Below are positions 51,197 through 60,035 of a DNA stretch of 64,000 bases, one piece after another. The translations under genes and the position numbers were made by a program. Below the pieces are notes generated by a model. It saw only the letters and a program-made list of their open reading frames with translations, did no database searches and was not told the origin of the DNA. Numbering within the stretch: the first letter of the stretch is position 1; every line of letters starts with the position of its first letter. This stretch comes from Chryseobacterium sp. MYb264 (lineage in GTDB: Bacteria; Bacteroidota; Bacteroidia; Flavobacteriales; Weeksellaceae), in NCBI RefSeq assembly GCF_035974275.1, contig NZ_CP142422.1, positions 1,488,001-1,552,000 of the forward strand. The letters are read 5' to 3'.

Positions 51197-51952
51197 ATGA
51201 ACGTTTTAAAAATACTGAAAAAATCCGTTATCGATAGTCAACTTTACGTATCCTTAATGGGGACTCTTTTTGCAGTGTTTTTCATGGAAGAGCAAAACAC
51301 ATTCCGTTACCCTACGTTTTTTTTAATTTTCATCACGTATTTCAGTGGTTATCTGTATACAAAATATCAATATACCAGGCATTTCTTTAAAATTTTAATC
51401 TTAAATGCTATTGGTGGAATTATTTCTGCACTTTTAATTTATCATAACCATAATGAAATCAGGCTTCTGAAATGGTTTATTATCGTTGTTTTAGGACTTT
51501 TGTATAACAGTTTTTTTCTCGATGTTTATATCCGAAAAATCCCTTTTCTGAAAGTATTCTATGTAGGTTTGGTTTGGGCATTGGTGAATTGCTGGCTTAC
51601 GTTGCCGGAATTTAATCTTTCGATTTTTTTGATTAGTTTTTTCTTCATCACCGCACTGGTTTTACCTTTCGATATTCGGGACATGAAAAGTGATACAGTT
51701 CAGACCTTTCCGATGCTTATTGGAGTTCAAAATACGAAGCATATTGCCTATTTGCTTATTTTTGTGAGTAATATTCTATCGATTTTTTATTTAGATTTAA
51801 ATTATTCAATTGCATTTTTTTTATCAAGTATTGTCACTTATATTTTAATTTACTTCTCTGAAAATGAAAGAGATGACAGTTACTTCTCTTTTGGAGTGGA
51901 AAGCTGTTCTGCACTTCCCTTTTTATTTTTAGCAATAATGAAGTATTTTTGA
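51197..51952 (+). CDS. UbiA-like integral membrane protein
   Basis: The 251-residue product has about eight membrane helices. 'PFDIRDMKSDTVQTFPMLIG' (Asp159, Asp162, Asp166) resembles the second Asp-rich motif of UbiA prenyltransferases; the first motif (NDxxDxxxD) is not recognisable, the equivalent loop reading 'LYNSFFLDVYIRK'. It could be a divergent prenyltransferase or an inactive relative. It is three bases upstream of recF and probably cotranscribed with it, though no functional link is known. Confidence 0.7.
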   Translation: MNVLKILKKSVIDSQLYVSLMGTLFAVFFMEEQNTFRYPTFFLIFITYFSGYLYTKYQYTRHFFKILILNAIGGIISALLIYHNHNEIRLLKWFIIVVLGLLYNSFFLDVYIRKIPFLKVFYVGLVWALVNCWLTLPEFNLSIFLISFFFITALVLPFDIRDMKSDTVQTFPMLIGVQNTKHIAYLLIFVSNILSIFYLDLNYSIAFFLSSIVTYILIYFSENERDDSYFSFGVESCSALPFLFLAIMKYF

Positions 51953-51955
51953 CAA

Positions 51956-53059
51956 ATGAAAATCAAGAATCTTTCCCTTTATAATTTCAAAAACCATTCT
52001 GAAAAAAAATTCGACTTTTCTCCGCAAATCAATTGTTTTGTGGGAAATAATGGCGCAGGGAAAACCAATATTCTTGATGCGCTGCACTATCTTTCAGTAG
52101 GAAAAAGTTTTCTGGGAAATACCGACCTCAACAACATCAAAAATGAAGAAGATTTTTTCACGATTAGCGCTGAAATTCAAAACGAAGAAAGCGAAGATAT
52201 CATAAGGATAACACAGCCGAAAGAAGCAAAAAAAGTCATTAAAAAAAATGATAAAAGCTACGATCGCCTTGCCGACCACATTGGCTATTTGCCCAGTGTC
52301 ATGATCTCACCTTATGATTCTAATCTTATTTCAGATTCCGGGGAAAGCAGGAGAAAGTTTTTAGATTCGATGATCTCTCAGACAGATTCTGAATATCTTT
52401 TTAATTTAATTCAATATCAAAAAACCATTCAGCAGAGAAATGCTTTGTTAAAATATTTCGCTAAAAATAGAGTTTGGGATAAAGATTCTTTAGATATTTA
52501 CAATGATCCTATTACGAAATTTGGAACTAAAATTTTTGAAAAAAGAAGAATTTTTGTTGAAAAATTAAATCCTATTGTTCAGAATTTTTACGGAATTATT
52601 TCCGGTGGCAAAGAAACGGTTTCTGTCATTTATGAATCTCATCTGCTTGAAGGTTTTGATTTTGCTCAACCTGAAAAAAAATTTAATGATCTTTTAGCAG
52701 AAAGCCTAGAAAAAGACAGAATGCTGACTTACACTTCCAAAGGAATTCATAAAGATGATCTTTTATTTGAAATGGATGCTATTTTAATAAAGAAAATTGG
52801 TTCTCAGGGACAGCAGAAATCTTTTTTAATTTCATTAAAACTGGCTCAAATGAGTCTTGTAAAAGAGCTGACAAACAAAATACCTATTCTTCTTTTGGAT
52901 GATATTTTTGATAAGCTGGATGATACAAGGGTTTCACAATTGATAGAGCTGGTGAATCAGGAAAACTTCGGACAAATTTTTATTACCGATACCCATCGCG
53001 AACGAACAGAAAGTGTTGTGAAAAAAATTAATGAGGAAAGCATAATTTTTGAAATTTAA
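51956..53059 (+). CDS. recF: DNA replication and repair protein RecF
   Basis: The 367-residue ATPase binds gapped DNA and helps load RecA. It has Walker A 'GNNGAGKT' at residues 30-37, 'HYLSVGKSF', the ABC-type signature 'GSQGQQKSFLISLKLAQ' and Walker B 'ILLLDDIFDKLDDTR', followed by 'FITDTHRE'. Length and motif order match RecF. The start is ATG 3 bases after the membrane-protein stop, and the DUF721 gene begins 1 base after its stop, a common neighbour of recF. Confidence 0.97.
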   Translation: MKIKNLSLYNFKNHSEKKFDFSPQINCFVGNNGAGKTNILDALHYLSVGKSFLGNTDLNNIKNEEDFFTISAEIQNEESEDIIRITQPKEAKKVIKKNDKSYDRLADHIGYLPSVMISPYDSNLISDSGESRRKFLDSMISQTDSEYLFNLIQYQKTIQQRNALLKYFAKNRVWDKDSLDIYNDPITKFGTKIFEKRRIFVEKLNPIVQNFYGIISGGKETVSVIYESHLLEGFDFAQPEKKFNDLLAESLEKDRMLTYTSKGIHKDDLLFEMDAILIKKIGSQGQQKSFLISLKLAQMSLVKELTNKIPILLLDDIFDKLDDTRVSQLIELVNQENFGQIFITDTHRERTESVVKKINEESIIFEI

Positions 53060-53060
53060 A

Positions 53061-53354
53061 ATGAAGAAGAAAAAACGTGAATACCAATCTTCGGAATTGG
53101 TAAAATCTTTCGCCAAAATCTACGGATTTGAAGGAAAATTGGTTGCATTCGAAATCAAAGACTTTCTTGAAGAATATTTGGATGAAAGCCTTTTTCGTGA
53201 GATAAAAACGGTAAACATTGAAAATAAATGCATCATTATTAAAATCGATTCTCCTTTGTTAAAACATGATTTTCAGATGCGTAAAAGTTTCTATCTGAGA
53301 AAGTTTCAGGCAAAATTCGGAGAGGAAAAATTTAATGATCTCCTGATTTTGTAG
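53061..53354 (+). CDS. DUF721 / DciA-like protein
   Basis: The product has 97 residues from the ATG at 53061, chosen over an in-frame ATG inside recF (53049) because it directly follows the recF stop. It has the DUF721 KH-like fold: 'FAKIYGFEGKLVAFEIKDFL', 'NIENKCIIIKIDSPLLKHDF', 'QMRKSFYLRKFQAKFG'. Relatives (DciA) help load the replicative helicase. The last 23 bases overlap the converging gene at 53332. Confidence 0.88.
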   Translation: MKKKKREYQSSELVKSFAKIYGFEGKLVAFEIKDFLEEYLDESLFREIKTVNIENKCIIIKIDSPLLKHDFQMRKSFYLRKFQAKFGEEKFNDLLIL

Positions 53355-55362
53355 TCATCGTACTGCTCATCAAAGCGTCTGCTTTTTTGTCTAATCCCGA
53401 ACGGAGCGGAAAGAAAAATTTCAGCGGATGCTTGACGAAATATTTGAAAATTTCTTTATAAATCATACTTACCTGTCCAAAATTCAGTTTTCTTGATCGG
53501 AATGCTAAAAACATCGATAAGGTAAAACTTACCAAAAAGTTGAAGAATCCAATAAGGAAAACGGTTATGAATGATAACCAAAAAGTATAAGAATCGACAG
53601 AAAAATCTTTTCCATAAAGTCCGATGGCAAAATTACCTGCTGCAAATGTGATGTGACGGATATCCAGATCTAAACCGAAAAATAAACCTATCGGAGCGGT
53701 TGCCCCCAGAAAAACCCCAAACCAGAAATTAGAAACAATTCCGGGCCAGTTCTTAGCATAATACTTAGACAGCCCTTTCGCAAACTTTTTACCCAAAACC
53801 CTTCGTATCGAAAAGTTTTTTGCAATACGCTCCGGAATCTGATAAAAAACGGAGTTATTCCCAATATTACCTGAAATAATTCCTGAAATGAAAAGATAAA
53901 AACCGGCAATACTTGCGTGTAAAATTGCCTTAGATTTAAAAGGATCCAGATCCATTAATAATTTATCCGACCGATCGACCGCCAGATTCTGTGAAAAGAA
54001 CACATCCAGACCGTAAATTATTAACAAAGCAATAGGAAATGACAGTACAACATTACCCACGAATGCAATAAATTGGCTTCGGAATAATTTCGAGACCAAA
54101 TGAGCAAACTCAACGTAATTGCTCCGATTATTGCCCTCTTCAGACAGTATCTTCGTCATGGTCGCCGCTGTCATTGCAGGCTGCTTGGTTGCCAATGTAA
54201 AACCCATCAGATAGATCATTACAAAGCCCATGGCATAATTCATAGAATATAGAAAGGCATGGGAGAAATCACTTCCCGGAATATAGCCGTACAGCATTTT
54301 CAGAACGCACAAGGCACCTACAATAATCCCGCCACCACTGGCTTTATAGAACATCGTCATATATTCTTTCCTCGTAGACGTTATATAGTGTGTTCCTGTT
54401 TCTGCGGTATGGTTTGTGATGAGATGTGAGATTAATCTTGTACTGTCATTGATTAGCTCTGAGATATTATTTCGATGGGATTTGTAACTTAATACATTAA
54501 ATATTAACTGTTTTGATTTAATTAAAACGTCTTGTTCATCGTCAATTACAAGGAGCTGAGCGATTTCAAAAATACGCTGCAGCTGCTGCCGGATTTTGAG
54601 AAGAGACTGATTAATCTTCCCGGAAATACCATACTTAGAGGAGTTTTTAAAGGCAATACTAACAAAATCCAGAGACTGCTCAATATAAATTTTAATCTGT
54701 TTATATCTGCTGTCTTTGGAATTTAACTGAATTTCAGGATTTAATTTACATTCTTCAGCCAAATCCTCAAGTTCATTTTGTAAAGCTAAAAAAGGGTTGT
54801 CAAAATTTTTGTACTCAGGAGCCATTCTCACCACTTCCACTTCCATGGCAGCACCTGTCACGCGCCAGGAAAGGATATTCATTGCGAAAAGCATCTCTCT
54901 CTTGACATTAGGTTTTAAAATAAAATCAGAAATTCCAGCAATTTTAAAAAACTCATTGATTTCGTTTTCAGGAAGATTATGAAGATATTTTAAATCTTTT
55001 TTTGGCCTTAAACTAACATTATCAATGAGATACCAAACTGTTTTCTCATTAACAACCGGTGGAAGAATTTTATTTAAAACTCTTTTTTTTAATTCAGGAA
55101 AAAAAGCATTTTCAGATAAAATATTAGCTTCTGTTAACGATAAATTAAATGGTTTTCCCTCGAAAATATGATGAATATAATATTTAAAATTTTCAGTAGT
55201 TTCCTGATTTTCTCTAAAAAAATTAAGCACCTCTGTAAAATCGCTTTCTTTTATAGACTCTAAAAATTCAGCTAAAGGCTCTAGTGAAGACGTTTCGTTC
55301 CTAAAAGAAAAGTATTTTTTAAGAACAGATTGAAAATGGGTACCGGAATTAAAAAATTTCAT
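53332..55362 (-). CDS. Gcr-family membrane protein ('site-specific recombinase')
   Basis: The 676-residue product matches the Gcr family (COG4389), named for an old and unproven recombinase claim. Residues 1-330 are soluble and helical; 335-650 hold about seven membrane helices ('ASGGGIIVGALCVLKMLYGY', 'NYAMGFVMIYLMGFTLATKQ', 'GVFLGATAPIGLFFGLDLDI', 'RHITFAAGNFAIGLYG'). No serine or tyrosine recombinase motifs are visible, and the many membrane helices make a DNA recombinase unlikely; the true role is unknown. Its 3' end overlaps the DUF721 gene by 23 bases, and mtgA lies 13 bases upstream on the same strand. Confidence 0.9.
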   Translation of the reverse strand: MKFFNSGTHFQSVLKKYFSFRNETSSLEPLAEFLESIKESDFTEVLNFFRENQETTENFKYYIHHIFEGKPFNLSLTEANILSENAFFPELKKRVLNKILPPVVNEKTVWYLIDNVSLRPKKDLKYLHNLPENEINEFFKIAGISDFILKPNVKREMLFAMNILSWRVTGAAMEVEVVRMAPEYKNFDNPFLALQNELEDLAEECKLNPEIQLNSKDSRYKQIKIYIEQSLDFVSIAFKNSSKYGISGKINQSLLKIRQQLQRIFEIAQLLVIDDEQDVLIKSKQLIFNVLSYKSHRNNISELINDSTRLISHLITNHTAETGTHYITSTRKEYMTMFYKASGGGIIVGALCVLKMLYGYIPGSDFSHAFLYSMNYAMGFVMIYLMGFTLATKQPAMTAATMTKILSEEGNNRSNYVEFAHLVSKLFRSQFIAFVGNVVLSFPIALLIIYGLDVFFSQNLAVDRSDKLLMDLDPFKSKAILHASIAGFYLFISGIISGNIGNNSVFYQIPERIAKNFSIRRVLGKKFAKGLSKYYAKNWPGIVSNFWFGVFLGATAPIGLFFGLDLDIRHITFAAGNFAIGLYGKDFSVDSYTFWLSFITVFLIGFFNFLVSFTLSMFLAFRSRKLNFGQVSMIYKEIFKYFVKHPLKFFFPLRSGLDKKADALMSSTMTTKSGDH

Positions 55363-55375
55363 TGGTACAAAGATA

Positions 55376-56020
55376 CTATTTCAAACTCACATTCCTCATC
55401 TGTCTCATGATCCAATTATGTTTCTTTCTAAGATAGGCCGATGGATTTTTGGGATCATATTTCTTTGGATTAGGCAACACAGCAGCTATCCATGCAGCTT
55501 CTGAAGTCGTAAGATCCTTTGATGACTTATTAAAATAATACTGTGATGCTGCCTCAATACCAAAAACGCCCTGTCCCATTTCAATTGAATTAAGATATCT
55601 TTCCAAAATAATATCCTTACTCCACACCTTTTCGATAATGAATGTATAAACAGCCTCCAGCCCTTTTCTCACCCAGCTTCTGCCCTGCCAGAGAAAAACA
55701 TTTTTTGCCGTTTGCTGGGAAATCGTACTTCCACCACGCAGTTTTTTTCCTTTCTCATTGTTTTTCATCGCCTTTTCGATAGCGGTATAGTCAAAACCAT
55801 CATGAATAAAAAACTTTTGATCTTCAGACGCGATAACGGCTTTTTTCACATTATTTCCCATCTCATCATAAGAAATATAATCCCTGTGAAGTTTTCCATA
55901 TTCAAACAGACCTCCGATCTGAGTAAGGGTAATAGGAGGATTGAAAAACCTTCCCCATACGATGAACACTACATTCAGTATAAGGATAATGAAGATAAAC
56001 TGTTTAATTTTTTTCCACAT
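55376..56020 (-). CDS. mtgA: Monofunctional peptidoglycan transglycosylase
   Basis: The 214-residue product has one N-terminal membrane anchor (about 7-25) and a GT51 domain. Catalytic Glu66 is in 'AVIASEDQKFFIHDGFD', followed by 'LRGGSTISQQTAKNVFLW', 'WVRKGLEAVYTFIIE' and 'RYLNSIEMGQGVFGIEAAS' with the second key Glu147. It polymerises glycan strands from lipid II at the outer face of the inner membrane; there is no transpeptidase domain. It is cotranscribed with the Gcr-family gene. Confidence 0.96.
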   Translation of the reverse strand: MWKKIKQFIFIILILNVVFIVWGRFFNPPITLTQIGGLFEYGKLHRDYISYDEMGNNVKKAVIASEDQKFFIHDGFDYTAIEKAMKNNEKGKKLRGGSTISQQTAKNVFLWQGRSWVRKGLEAVYTFIIEKVWSKDIILERYLNSIEMGQGVFGIEAASQYYFNKSSKDLTTSEAAWIAAVLPNPKKYDPKNPSAYLRKKHNWIMRQMRNVSLK

Positions 56021-56065
56021 AACATTCTGTAAAAAGGAATAGCAAAAATAAGGAAATCCTTTGAT

Positions 56066-57112
56066 TTATTGCAATTCTTTCATGTAGGTTAACTGATACT
56101 CGGGTAAAAGTTCGGAGTGAAAGATCTTAATATAATCTTTTAAAACCCAATCAGCCCTTACCACACCGCTTTCAAAGAAATCATTGGCCTTATCTTTTTC
56201 TTTCCCTGTAATTCCATAGACCTTTCCTTTATTGAAAACTTCTAATTTTTCGTAAAAAGGATTAATATTCAGCATTTCTTTCTTAGAGACATGATTTCCA
56301 GCATTTACCCAAAACTGAACATTTCCTGATTTAGCAAAAACCTCTTCAAAGCTCATCGTTACCGCTTTTTCATCTGAATTATCTTTTAAAATATAATTGG
56401 CATTGGCATCTGAAATATAATTGGCTACCGAAGTTTTTCCTCCGGGAAGATACCAGACATCGCCATACATTTCATTCGCGAGAACCGTTGGTTTTACTGT
56501 AGACTTTAAAGCCAATTCTTTTAAATCATTGTAATTTTTCTCAATTTCATTAAACTTCGCCTCTGCTTCCTGGTCTTTACCCAAAAGTTTTCCGAACAGT
56601 TTAATATAAGCCGTTTTCTCTAAAGGTTTCTGTTCAAGATATTCATCAAGAAAAACAACCTGAATTCCATTATTCTTCAGTAATTCATAGGTATTTTGAA
56701 AACTCGCAATATAATTGGTGAAAATAGCATCCGGCTTTAAAGAAATGATTTTTTCAACATCATATTTCTGATCGCTTCCTATATTCTGAATCTTTCCATC
56801 TTTTACCAAGCTCTGAATTTTATCTGAATAAATATATTCCGGGCTCGAAACACCAATAATTATATTTTCAGCATCCAACTCTGAAAAATATCCCGCCAAA
56901 CTGGCATTTAATAAAATAATTTTCCTGAATGGCAGTTGATCTGCTTTGAAATTATAGGTATAATTTCCCGATTTTATCTGTAAAGACTTGATATCTTCTT
57001 TAAACTCCACCCGATTGGAGATTAAAACAGCATCTGCAGACGAAATTTTTGGTTCTCTTTTACAGGTGATTAGCGTGAAAAATGCGATAAACAGTAAATT
57101 TTTTGCTTTCAT
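56066..57112 (-). CDS. ABC transporter substrate-binding lipoprotein (siderophore/cobalamin type)
   Basis: The 348-residue product has a lipobox-like 'TLITCKREP' and the two-lobed BtuF/FhuD fold: 'RKIILLNASLAGYFSELDAE', 'VSSPEYIYSDKIQS', 'VEKIISLKPDAIFTNYIAS', then a long helix and 'GKVYGITG', 'ADWVLKDYIKIFH'. Such proteins bind iron chelates, haem or cobalamin for import. No permease or ATPase genes are adjacent, so its partners lie elsewhere. The gene is 45 bases upstream of mtgA. Confidence 0.9.
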   Translation of the reverse strand: MKAKNLLFIAFFTLITCKREPKISSADAVLISNRVEFKEDIKSLQIKSGNYTYNFKADQLPFRKIILLNASLAGYFSELDAENIIIGVSSPEYIYSDKIQSLVKDGKIQNIGSDQKYDVEKIISLKPDAIFTNYIASFQNTYELLKNNGIQVVFLDEYLEQKPLEKTAYIKLFGKLLGKDQEAEAKFNEIEKNYNDLKELALKSTVKPTVLANEMYGDVWYLPGGKTSVANYISDANANYILKDNSDEKAVTMSFEEVFAKSGNVQFWVNAGNHVSKKEMLNINPFYEKLEVFNKGKVYGITGKEKDKANDFFESGVVRADWVLKDYIKIFHSELLPEYQLTYMKELQ

Positions 57113-57113
57113 C

Positions 57114-57144
57114 TTTCAAAGAAAAGAAAAAAGTGCTATATTTG
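57114..57144 (+). promoter_or_regulatory. Promoter of the tRNA-Arg gene
   Basis: TTTC (57114-57117), a 19-base spacer and TATATTTG (57137-57144) match the Bacteroidetes consensus with one mismatch in the -33 box. Transcription would begin about 22 bases before the tRNA. Confidence 0.7.
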
Positions 57145-57171
57145 CAAACCTTTAAACAACAAGGAAACAAC

Positions 57172-57245
57172 GGCCTCGTGGCGCAACTGAATAGCGCATC
57201 TGATTACGGCTCAGAAGGTTACAGGTTTGAATCCTGTCGAGGTCA
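57172..57245 (+). tRNA. tRNA-Arg (anticodon ACG)
   Basis: The 74-base cloverleaf has a 7-bp acceptor stem (GGCCTCG with CGAGGTC, one G-T pair), a 5-bp anticodon stem (TCTGA/TCAGA) around the loop TTACGGC with anticodon ACG, and a T-arm ACAGG-TTTGAAT-CCTGT. No CCA is encoded. The wobble A is expected to be converted to inosine. A mobile island begins immediately downstream. Confidence 0.96.
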
Positions 57246-57249
57246 CTAG

Positions 57250-57290
57250 ACCGACATTTGCAGTTTTCACTCGCTTATGTCGGTTTTTTT
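57250..57290. terminator. Terminator after the tRNA, overlapping the recombinase 3' end
   Basis: An 8-bp stem (57250-57257 with 57277-57284) with a 19-base loop runs into seven T on the plus strand. The stop codon of the minus-strand recombinase (57267-57269) lies within the loop, so the right arm encodes the recombinase's last residues. Confidence 0.75.
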
Positions 57291-58772
57291 ATATCCTAAA
57301 CCATTGTTATACTGATAGATACACTGAGCAACAATATTCATTTTAGGTGTTTGAAAACTTTTTCCGTCAAATTCGACTTTTTTTGGAAATATCAAACACC
57401 CTATCGTCCTTTTTGTTTGAAGATCGCCCTGCTGATAAAGGTTTGAGAGATTTTCCATGGAATCCAGCGCATTTTCTATTTTTGTCTTGATATCAAGTTC
57501 CTTGCTTTCTGCAACAATGTATTGAAGTTCCAATTCTAACTGTTCGATTTGGGTTTTTGTGAGCATTTTTACCTCTTTGTAATCCTCTTCATCCAATTTA
57601 TCAGAAAGATATTTATCTCTCGCATTGGTAACTTTTTCATGAAGCAAGCTAATCTCTTTTGAAATAGATTTTCTTTTCGAATCAATATCAAAAGTGAATT
57701 GTTTATAATTGTCTAAGAGTATTTCTTTCATCAAGTCTTTGATGATTGGATTGTATTCTAATTTTGAGATTTCCTTTTCAAATAGTTCATTTAATTTATC
57801 AGAGTCAAATCTAAAACCACACTTGTAATGACAGTGATAATAGTAATAAGTTTTTGACTTCCCTTTGGCGCCACTCGCGGTAAGATTCTTTCCACATCTT
57901 GGACAAATAAGAAGCCCCCGAAGTGGAAACCTCTCATTACCCAGAACCCTTCCACCAGGTCCCTCCACTTTCCTTTTCTTGTCCATTATCTGTTGAACTT
58001 GATAAAACAGTTTTTCACTTACAAGTGCTTCATGTTTTCCATCAGTATAGTAAGCTTCTTCCTGCTTATAGTCCTCGATATAAATTTTACCGCAATACAC
58101 AGGGTTTCTCATTGCTTTCGCAAATGCACTTCGTGACATGGAAATTCCTTCCCTTTTATTCATTTGCAGTCTCACGTGGTCAGCCGGAATATGTCCTTTC
58201 GAAATCTCATTAAACGCCCAGATGATATTTGATGCCTCCGGTTCTTTTATAGCAATATACTTTTTACCGTCTTCCTGACTTCTGTTGATATATCCGTAAG
58301 GTGCAATTCCCATCAATCGCCCCTCTTTTTTTGCTCTTCGCATTCCGTGGAAAGTATTCAAGGCTCTTCGGTCGTTTTCTACCTCAGGAGTTGAAAGGTA
58401 TATTGCCAACATTAGTTTATTTTCAGGAACAGACATATCCAAGGGCTGTTCAATAGCTTGAGGAATAATGTGATTTTTTTGAAGCAAACTTATCATTTGG
58501 TATGCATCGCCAGTATTGCGACTGAATCGATCCCACTTAGTGAATAGAACCAAACTGCTTTTATGACTCTTTTTTTTAATTTCAATGAGATACTTTTTCC
58601 ATTCTGGACGTTCAAAACTCTTAGCTGAGTGATCTTCATAAATAACCCTATTAATAACTATATTGTGATTAGCACAATATTTTCTTAATCGTTCATCTTG
58701 GTCTCTTTGGGAATAACCTTTCTCAGCTTGTTCATCGGTTGATACCCTTATATACAAATCTGCAATATCCAT
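57267..58772 (-). CDS. Large serine recombinase (integrase of a mobile island)
   Basis: The 501-residue product has the resolvase catalytic domain at about 5-150 with Ser11 in 'YIRVSTDEQAEKGYS', 'WDRFSRNTGDAYQMISLL' and 'NDRRALNTFHGMRRAKKEG'. A recombinase domain follows (about 160-260, 'MGIAPYGYINR', 'AMRNPVYCGKIYIEDY'), then a zinc-ribbon ('LLICPRCGKNLTASG', 'CHYKCGF') and a coiled coil (about 355-430). It integrates or excises DNA at att sites. It lies against the 3' end of tRNA-Arg, pointing toward it, which marks the left edge of an inserted element. Confidence 0.95.
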   Translation of the reverse strand: MDIADLYIRVSTDEQAEKGYSQRDQDERLRKYCANHNIVINRVIYEDHSAKSFERPEWKKYLIEIKKKSHKSSLVLFTKWDRFSRNTGDAYQMISLLQKNHIIPQAIEQPLDMSVPENKLMLAIYLSTPEVENDRRALNTFHGMRRAKKEGRLMGIAPYGYINRSQEDGKKYIAIKEPEASNIIWAFNEISKGHIPADHVRLQMNKREGISMSRSAFAKAMRNPVYCGKIYIEDYKQEEAYYTDGKHEALVSEKLFYQVQQIMDKKRKVEGPGGRVLGNERFPLRGLLICPRCGKNLTASGAKGKSKTYYYYHCHYKCGFRFDSDKLNELFEKEISKLEYNPIIKDLMKEILLDNYKQFTFDIDSKRKSISKEISLLHEKVTNARDKYLSDKLDEEDYKEVKMLTKTQIEQLELELQYIVAESKELDIKTKIENALDSMENLSNLYQQGDLQTKRTIGCLIFPKKVEFDGKSFQTPKMNIVAQCIYQYNNGLGYKKTDISE

Positions 58773-58872
58773 AATTGTATTGATTTCGTTAAAATTTAGA
58801 TTTAGAAAGCATCAAAGGATAGGTGATGCCATAGAAATTCATCATTCCGATATATAGCTAAGATACAAATTA

Positions 58873-59088
58873 TCAATCAGCTGCAAAAAATTCTTTTAAA
58901 GTAAGTTTTACAATAGTATATAAAAATTCCATAATTTCTTCTGATTCTTCTTGATTCACCTCGTAACCAGCTTTATTTAATAACTGTAAAGCTCTTTCAG
59001 ATGGAATCTTTTTTAACTGTATTGACGGAATGTATGTATCGATTTTAATTTTTTGGGCAGTTTGCTTCTTTGCTCTCTCTCTCTTCAT
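58873..59088 (-). CDS. Small conserved mobile-element protein
   Basis: The 71-residue product is basic at the N-terminus ('MKRERAKKQTAQKIKIDTYI'), then has 'PSERALQLLNKAGYEVNQEE' and a hydrophobic helix 'EIMEFLYTIVKLTLKEFF'. Similar short proteins sit in integrated elements of Flavobacteriia, and I recall them carrying misleading automatic names; no function is established. It lies 100 bases upstream of the recombinase on the same strand. Confidence 0.7.
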   Translation of the reverse strand: MKRERAKKQTAQKIKIDTYIPSIQLKKIPSERALQLLNKAGYEVNQEESEEIMEFLYTIVKLTLKEFFAAD

Positions 59089-59095
59089 GATAATC

Positions 59096-59410
59096 TTATT
59101 GAGAATTGTAACTCAATAATTGTAATTTACGGAGCAACATTATCACTTCATTTATACTTCTTTGTAAGTCATGAATTGGCTTTATTATTCTACTGATTTT
59201 AAATGATAATTTCTTATAAAGTAAGAGTTCACCAAAATCTATAAAAAAACATAAAGCAAATTCTACAACTATATTGATACAAATATTGTAGTAAAACAAT
59301 TTCTCAAATGTAACCGATAAAAAGGCAGCTAAGGTATATCGGTCATCCATCACACATTCCAGCCAAAAGACTACGGCATAAACGGTTTCCTCCCTAAAGG
59401 TACCCTCCAA
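59096..59410 (-). CDS. Doubtful ORF between the small mobile-element protein and ssb
   Basis: A 104-codon frame ends 7 bases before the 71-residue gene. The C-terminal half ('KISRIIKPIHDLQRSINEVI' and onward) is helix-like and could be the real part of a shorter gene; the N-terminal half looks like random coding. I recognise no family. The wider gap 59089-59577 (489 bases) otherwise contains only the ssb upstream region and no other gene. Confidence 0.25.
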   Translation of the reverse strand: MEGTFREETVYAVVFWLECVMDDRYTLAAFLSVTFEKLFYYNICINIVVEFALCFFIDFGELLLYKKLSFKISRIIKPIHDLQRSINEVIMLLRKLQLLSYNSQ

Positions 59411-59577
59411 TTATTCCGTTTCCTTTTGGCTTTTCCTATTGCCCTGTAAGATTATCTGCTTTCTTTTTTCCGGTTTTTCTTTTGAAAAATATTTAGCGAA
59501 GCCCAAGGGGCTTTCAGGGAAAGGACGGAGAAAAGATCGTGAACAAATCAAAATGTACAATTTTAAAAAGCAATGTT

Positions 59578-59997
59578 ATGAACATTATCGGAAGACTGAC
59601 AAGAGATGCAGAAGTACGCACGCTGTCAAACAAAAAACAAGTAGTCAATTTTTCAATTGCTACCAATGACAATTATCGCAATAAACAAGGCGAAAGAATC
59701 GAGCAAACCACCTACTTTGATTGCTCTTACTGGATTTCGCCAAAAGTAGCTGAAATTCTTACCAAAGGTGCATTAGTAGAATTGAGCGGAAGAGCCTACA
59801 CAAGTGCATGGATAGGAAAAGACGGGCAAGCACACGCAGGATTAAATTTTCATACTTCACAAATCAAAGTTCATGGAGGAGCTGAAAAATCAGGTGCTAC
59901 TCAAACGGCTTCTAAAAACAGTACTAAATCGGAAAGAGTTAAATCCGAAAAATCTACCTCAGAGAAAAAGGAGGAAGATGACGATTTACCATTTTAA
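59578..59997 (+). CDS. ssb: Single-stranded DNA-binding protein
   Basis: The 139-residue protein has an OB-fold (about 1-105: 'MNIIGRLTRDAEVRTLSNKK', 'VNFSIATNDNYRNKQGERIE', 'YWISPKVAEILTKGALVELS') and a short charged linker ending in the acidic tip 'DDDLPF' that binds partner proteins. The ATG at 59578 is chosen because SSB homology begins there; an in-frame ATG at 59539 adds unrelated residues. A small divergent ssb next to a recombinase is typical of integrative elements, so this is probably not the housekeeping copy. Confidence 0.95.
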   Translation: MNIIGRLTRDAEVRTLSNKKQVVNFSIATNDNYRNKQGERIEQTTYFDCSYWISPKVAEILTKGALVELSGRAYTSAWIGKDGQAHAGLNFHTSQIKVHGGAEKSGATQTASKNSTKSERVKSEKSTSEKKEEDDDLPF

Positions 59998-60035
59998 AAC
60001 ATTCTCAAACATTTTCTAACATTTAATTACAAACA

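Noticed and set aside
53332..55362. True DNA recombinase activity for the Gcr-family gene
   Set aside because: No serine or tyrosine recombinase active-site motif, and the C-terminal half is membrane-spanning; the database-style name is kept only as a label.
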